A DNA stretch of 64,000 bases from Ruminiclostridium cellobioparum subsp. termitidis CT1112 (lineage in GTDB: Bacteria; Bacillota; Clostridia; Acetivibrionales; DSM-1351): NCBI RefSeq assembly GCF_000350485.1, contig NZ_AORV01000027.1, positions 1 to 64,000 of the forward strand, given 5' to 3'. This document shows, one piece after another, positions 61,489-64,000 of the stretch. Under the pieces are notes generated by a model that worked only from the letters and a program-made list of their open reading frames with translations, was not told the DNA's origin and made no database searches. The stretch's first letter is position 1, and each line of letters opens with the position of its first letter. Made by a program: the position numbers and the translations under genes.

Positions 61489-62073
61489 TTAATCCCATTT
61501 TGGATTATCACGGACTACAGGTACGCCGTTCTCTTCAACGACTATCTTTCTGTAGCCTTTTGTCTCGATGGTTTTATAATCATGTCCGGCGTCTGCTCTG
61601 AAGGTAAAGAAGGTAATAAAGGGTTCTTTTCCCGTATTGATACTTCTATGTGCATATCTCTGCGGAACGTAAACGGCTTTTCCGGGGGTAAGTTCCTCCA
61701 GTTTCCAGTCCCCCTCCGGATTTTCCAGAAGCATATATCCCTGTCCGCTTAAACAATAATACACTTCGGCTGTTTCAAGAATACTGTGAAAATGTCCTTT
61801 TGTCATGTAATATTCGTTGCCTACCTTTCCGGGGTAGGTAATGCTTGTGCCAAAAGCCAGATCTCCTGAATTTTCCGGAGCTCCCAGCTCATAAAATTCA
61901 TATATTACGGGATCATCTTTCTCCAAAACAGCTTTACATGCCCCGGTATCCGAGAACATATTTTTCATCTGGGACAGCTTTCTTTTGGTAGAGTTTTTAG
62001 TGCCGGACAGCCCGTTAATCAAATCAAAATCAACAGTAAACGCCTGATCCCAGTTTGTCTCAATGTCATCCAT
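61489..62073 (-). CDS. Cupin-type phosphoglucose isomerase family protein
   Basis: About 194 residues, PF06560-type cupin. The metal-binding TKGHFHSILETAEVYYCLSGQGYMLLE (near 90) and second half PGKAVYVPQRYAHRSINTGKEPFITFFTF fit cupin glucose-6-phosphate isomerases of archaea and some bacteria. Here it may isomerise a different sugar phosphate or uronate, given the sugar-acid neighbours. The ATG at 62073 follows AGGTGAGGTG; a GTG three codons upstream is less well placed. Confidence 0.82.
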   Translation of the reverse strand: MDDIETNWDQAFTVDFDLINGLSGTKNSTKRKLSQMKNMFSDTGACKAVLEKDDPVIYEFYELGAPENSGDLAFGTSITYPGKVGNEYYMTKGHFHSILETAEVYYCLSGQGYMLLENPEGDWKLEELTPGKAVYVPQRYAHRSINTGKEPFITFFTFRADAGHDYKTIETKGYRKIVVEENGVPVVRDNPKWD

Positions 62074-62083
62074 ATATATCACC

Positions 62084-63022
62084 TCACCTTAAACTGTTTG
62101 CAAGTTTTTCCAGTCTTTCGAGTTTTTCACCTTTTATATCAACATGGAATACTTCTGATATAACCTGAGTCCAGCCATGTATAAAATAGATCCATCCGTC
62201 CTCAATAAATAAATTGCGCTTTTCCTTTTGTTCCCCGGCCTGAACCATAAATTTCAGGTCACCGCGGTAATTGAGTTCCCATACAAGGCTGTTTTCAGGA
62301 AACAGGCATCCGTCGGTAAGAGGTGACCCTGGCCTGTCCTTGCCCAGCCCTGTCGCATTTATTATTAAAGAATATGGCTTCATATTTTTCATTACTTCAT
62401 CGTTATCCTTTGCTTCGGGGCATAAATAGTACTCCAGCTTTACGCCGGGGTGCATGCCGTCCAGCTTGGCTTTTGCAGAATCCAGCCTTTCCCGGCTTCT
62501 GTTGGTAATAATTATTTTGGAGGGAATATTATCCCCGTGTTCCTTTTTCATGAGATATGAACTTATGGCCAGGGCACTTCCGCCTGCTCCCATTATCAAT
62601 ACCTCGCCGCCATGCTCCTTCCAGAAGTTTTCCGGAATAAAGTTGTCCATAGCCAAACCGCTGGAAATAGGGTCCTTTGCATAACCTTCCAACCTTCCGT
62701 CCTTTTTGGAGATGGAGGACAATTCTTCGAACATTTCGGCGTATGTATCAAGATATTCGAAGCTTCCCCTGGCTGCATTATATAAATCTATTTTATGGGT
62801 GGTGACCAAAGCTCCAAGCGACAGTTTGTCGTTTTTGATAAACTCTACGGTATCACGGTATTTTTGCGGATCGGCATGAATTTCAATATCTATTCCCTTT
62901 ATAATCGCATCCTTTAAACCAAGTTCCTCCGCCCATAGAGGAAAGACTTTCATAATAGATGATTTTGTTGTTGTAACGCCTATAAAATACATTGTAGGCT
63001 GCGTTGCGCTGGTAAATTCCAT
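62084..63022 (-). CDS. Shikimate dehydrogenase (AroE)-like oxidoreductase
   Basis: About 312 residues. N-terminal substrate domain begins TQPTMYFIGVTTTKSSIMKVFPLWAEELG and holds the Lys of LVTTHKIDLYNAA and the Asp of GYAKDPISSGLAM, the catalytic pair of the AroE family. The NAD(P) domain shows GGEVLIMGAGGSALAISSYLM and ITNRSRERLD. No other shikimate-pathway gene is nearby, and sequence between the catalytic residues differs from true AroE, so a sugar-acid or quinate-like substrate is likely. Start at 63022 after AGGAAGGCGG; the frame is open 18 codons further upstream, which would overlap GH105. Confidence 0.83.
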   Translation of the reverse strand: MEFTSATQPTMYFIGVTTTKSSIMKVFPLWAEELGLKDAIIKGIDIEIHADPQKYRDTVEFIKNDKLSLGALVTTHKIDLYNAARGSFEYLDTYAEMFEELSSISKKDGRLEGYAKDPISSGLAMDNFIPENFWKEHGGEVLIMGAGGSALAISSYLMKKEHGDNIPSKIIITNRSRERLDSAKAKLDGMHPGVKLEYYLCPEAKDNDEVMKNMKPYSLIINATGLGKDRPGSPLTDGCLFPENSLVWELNYRGDLKFMVQAGEQKEKRNLFIEDGWIYFIHGWTQVISEVFHVDIKGEKLERLEKLANSLR

Positions 63023-63072
63023 ATAAACCGCCTTCCTGTCTATAAATTTTGTATATAAATTGTGGTTATATA

Positions 63073-64000
63073 TCAACGAGATTTGTAAAATTCCTGTGCC
63101 GCTGCCTCCATTAGCAGGAAGAAGGACTGCCCTTCGGCTGCTATCCCCGGTCTGTCAAAGAAAGGTGCACCGCACACACCCTGAACAAATCCGAGGTCGT
63201 CCACTTTGGCATGTGCAGCATTTCTCATGGTTTCTGCAAAGGTCAGGTACACATCGCCGAGCCAGCCGGCCTTCATTCCCCTGTAAATGGTATAAGCCGC
63301 CATCTGGGCCAGGTTGGTTTCTATAAAGGAATCCTTGTTGTCCAGGACATCATGAAAAAGTCCGTCTGTTCTCATATGGCCCAAACAGGAGTCCAGTACC
63401 GTTTTAACAAAGTTTATCAGTTCATTCTTTTCGGCGTTAAATTCTTCGGGAAGCGTGGCAATAACTCTTGTGATCCCGGCCAGGGCCCATCCGTTTCCCA
63501 CCCCCCAGAAGTCTTTTCTGGCAAAGTCGTTTTTACTCTCATCCCATATATGTGAAAACAACTTTTTTTCAGGATTATAAAGAAGAGAGATGTAACCTTT
63601 TATTTGTTTCAGGGCCTCCTGATGATAGCCTGCGGCAGATAGGAAAGGCGGAGACATATAAAAGGAATCGACCCACATCTGTGGTTTTTCTATGACATGA
63701 TATATTATTCCGTCCCTGTTCCTTGGAGCCTTTTCCAACAACCAATTTAAAAGTTTTTGTACTGCAGAGCCCAGTTCAGGGTCTTTGGTCACTTCCGAGG
63801 CATAGAGCACAGCTTCACCGATCCCGGCAGGATCGGTTACAGCCGATATATTTCCGATTGCGGCAAGCCTGCCATCCGCAAGCTGGTTCAGCACTGCTGC
63901 TTTTGACATCTGAATCACCAGCTCTTTTTCTCCCATTTCCAAAAATGCCTGTGCTGCCACTCCCTGCTCCCAGGAATATCTTTGCATACTCAAAAGAGCC
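63073..64000 (-). CDS. GH105-type unsaturated glucuronyl/galacturonyl hydrolase (partial, N-terminus beyond window)
   Basis: About 308 residues visible of a family normally near 370. The (alpha/alpha)6-barrel shows MQRYSWEQGVAAQAFLEMGE at the start, the conserved VDSFYMSPPFLSAAGYH with the catalytic-type Asp, DFWGVGNGWALAGITRVI and GICGAPFF-like FVQGVCGAPFFDRPGIAAEGQSFFLLM. GH88/GH105 enzymes act in the cytoplasm on oligosaccharides with a 4,5-unsaturated uronate made by polysaccharide lyases. That links the operon to pectin or glycosaminoglycan-type substrates. A TTG at 63993 is in frame but the reading frame continues to the window edge. Confidence 0.88.
   Translation of the reverse strand, partial: ALLSMQRYSWEQGVAAQAFLEMGEKELVIQMSKAAVLNQLADGRLAAIGNISAVTDPAGIGEAVLYASEVTKDPELGSAVQKLLNWLLEKAPRNRDGIIYHVIEKPQMWVDSFYMSPPFLSAAGYHQEALKQIKGYISLLYNPEKKLFSHIWDESKNDFARKDFWGVGNGWALAGITRVIATLPEEFNAEKNELINFVKTVLDSCLGHMRTDGLFHDVLDNKDSFIETNLAQMAAYTIYRGMKAGWLGDVYLTFAETMRNAAHAKVDDLGFVQGVCGAPFFDRPGIAAEGQSFFLLMEAAAQEFYKSR

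Overview
The window reads as chromosome of a motile, plant-polysaccharide-degrading clostridium (Bacillota; the gene set and order resemble Ruminiclostridium/Clostridium cellulolyticum-type genomes, an inference from protein families and gene order, not from any search). Supporting signs are the Bacillus/Clostridium-type late flagellar block, the tilS-hpt-ftsH order, the YesM/YesN-type two-component systems, the LplA/LplB/LplC-type sugar importers, AT-rich intergenic DNA and strong GGAGG ribosome binding sites. All recognised genes but one (a DUF2461 gene near 42.2-42.9 kb) lie on the minus strand. No rRNA, tRNA, CRISPR array, prophage or intact insertion sequence was seen.

Layout, in minus-strand transcription order from right to left. 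(1) 58.8-64.0 kb: a sugar-acid catabolic operon with a GH105 unsaturated-glucuronyl/galacturonyl hydrolase (partial), an AroE-like dehydrogenase, a cupin phosphoglucose isomerase, a 2-hydroxyacid dehydrogenase, a KDPG-type aldolase and a phosphotriesterase-like (possible lactonase) protein. (2) 43.1-58.6 kb: a beta-glucan locus with a YesM/YesN pair, a secreted multidomain GH16 enzyme and a leaderless GH16 paralogue, a three-part ABC importer, a GH94 phosphorylase and a phosphoglucomutase. This fits secretion, import, phosphorolysis and entry into glycolysis as glucose-6-phosphate. (3) 32.3-42.9 kb: housekeeping genes pheA, mazG-like, gdpP, rplI, dnaB, tilS, hpt, ftsH. (4) 17.9-32.1 kb: a hemicellulose (probably glucuronoxylan) locus with a second YesM/YesN pair, an ABC importer and cytoplasmic GH43, GH10, GH4 and GH65/95-like enzymes. 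(5) 10-17.7 kb: a FlK-like thioesterase, SAM-riboswitch-controlled metK, a CNNM/CorC-type transporter behind a structured leader, recD2 and comFC. (6) 0.9-10.2 kb: yvyF, then the sigma-D flagellar operon flgM-flgN-flgK2-flgK1-flgL-yviE-fliW-csrA, then flagellin, followed at the window edge by a TPR-linked glycosyltransferase that probably decorates flagellin.

Most interesting points: a second FlgK whose outer domain is replaced by a von Willebrand A domain; two near-consensus CsrA sites in the flagellin leader beside csrA-fliW; a direct-repeat operator placed identically against the -35 boxes of both transporter promoters of the hemicellulose locus; a palindrome shared by the promoters of three sugar-sensing or transport operons; a duplicated tandem-hairpin leader in front of rplI and the mazG-like gene; a roughly 200-bp foldback element; and a comFC gene that lacks any ordinary start codon at its correct N terminus.
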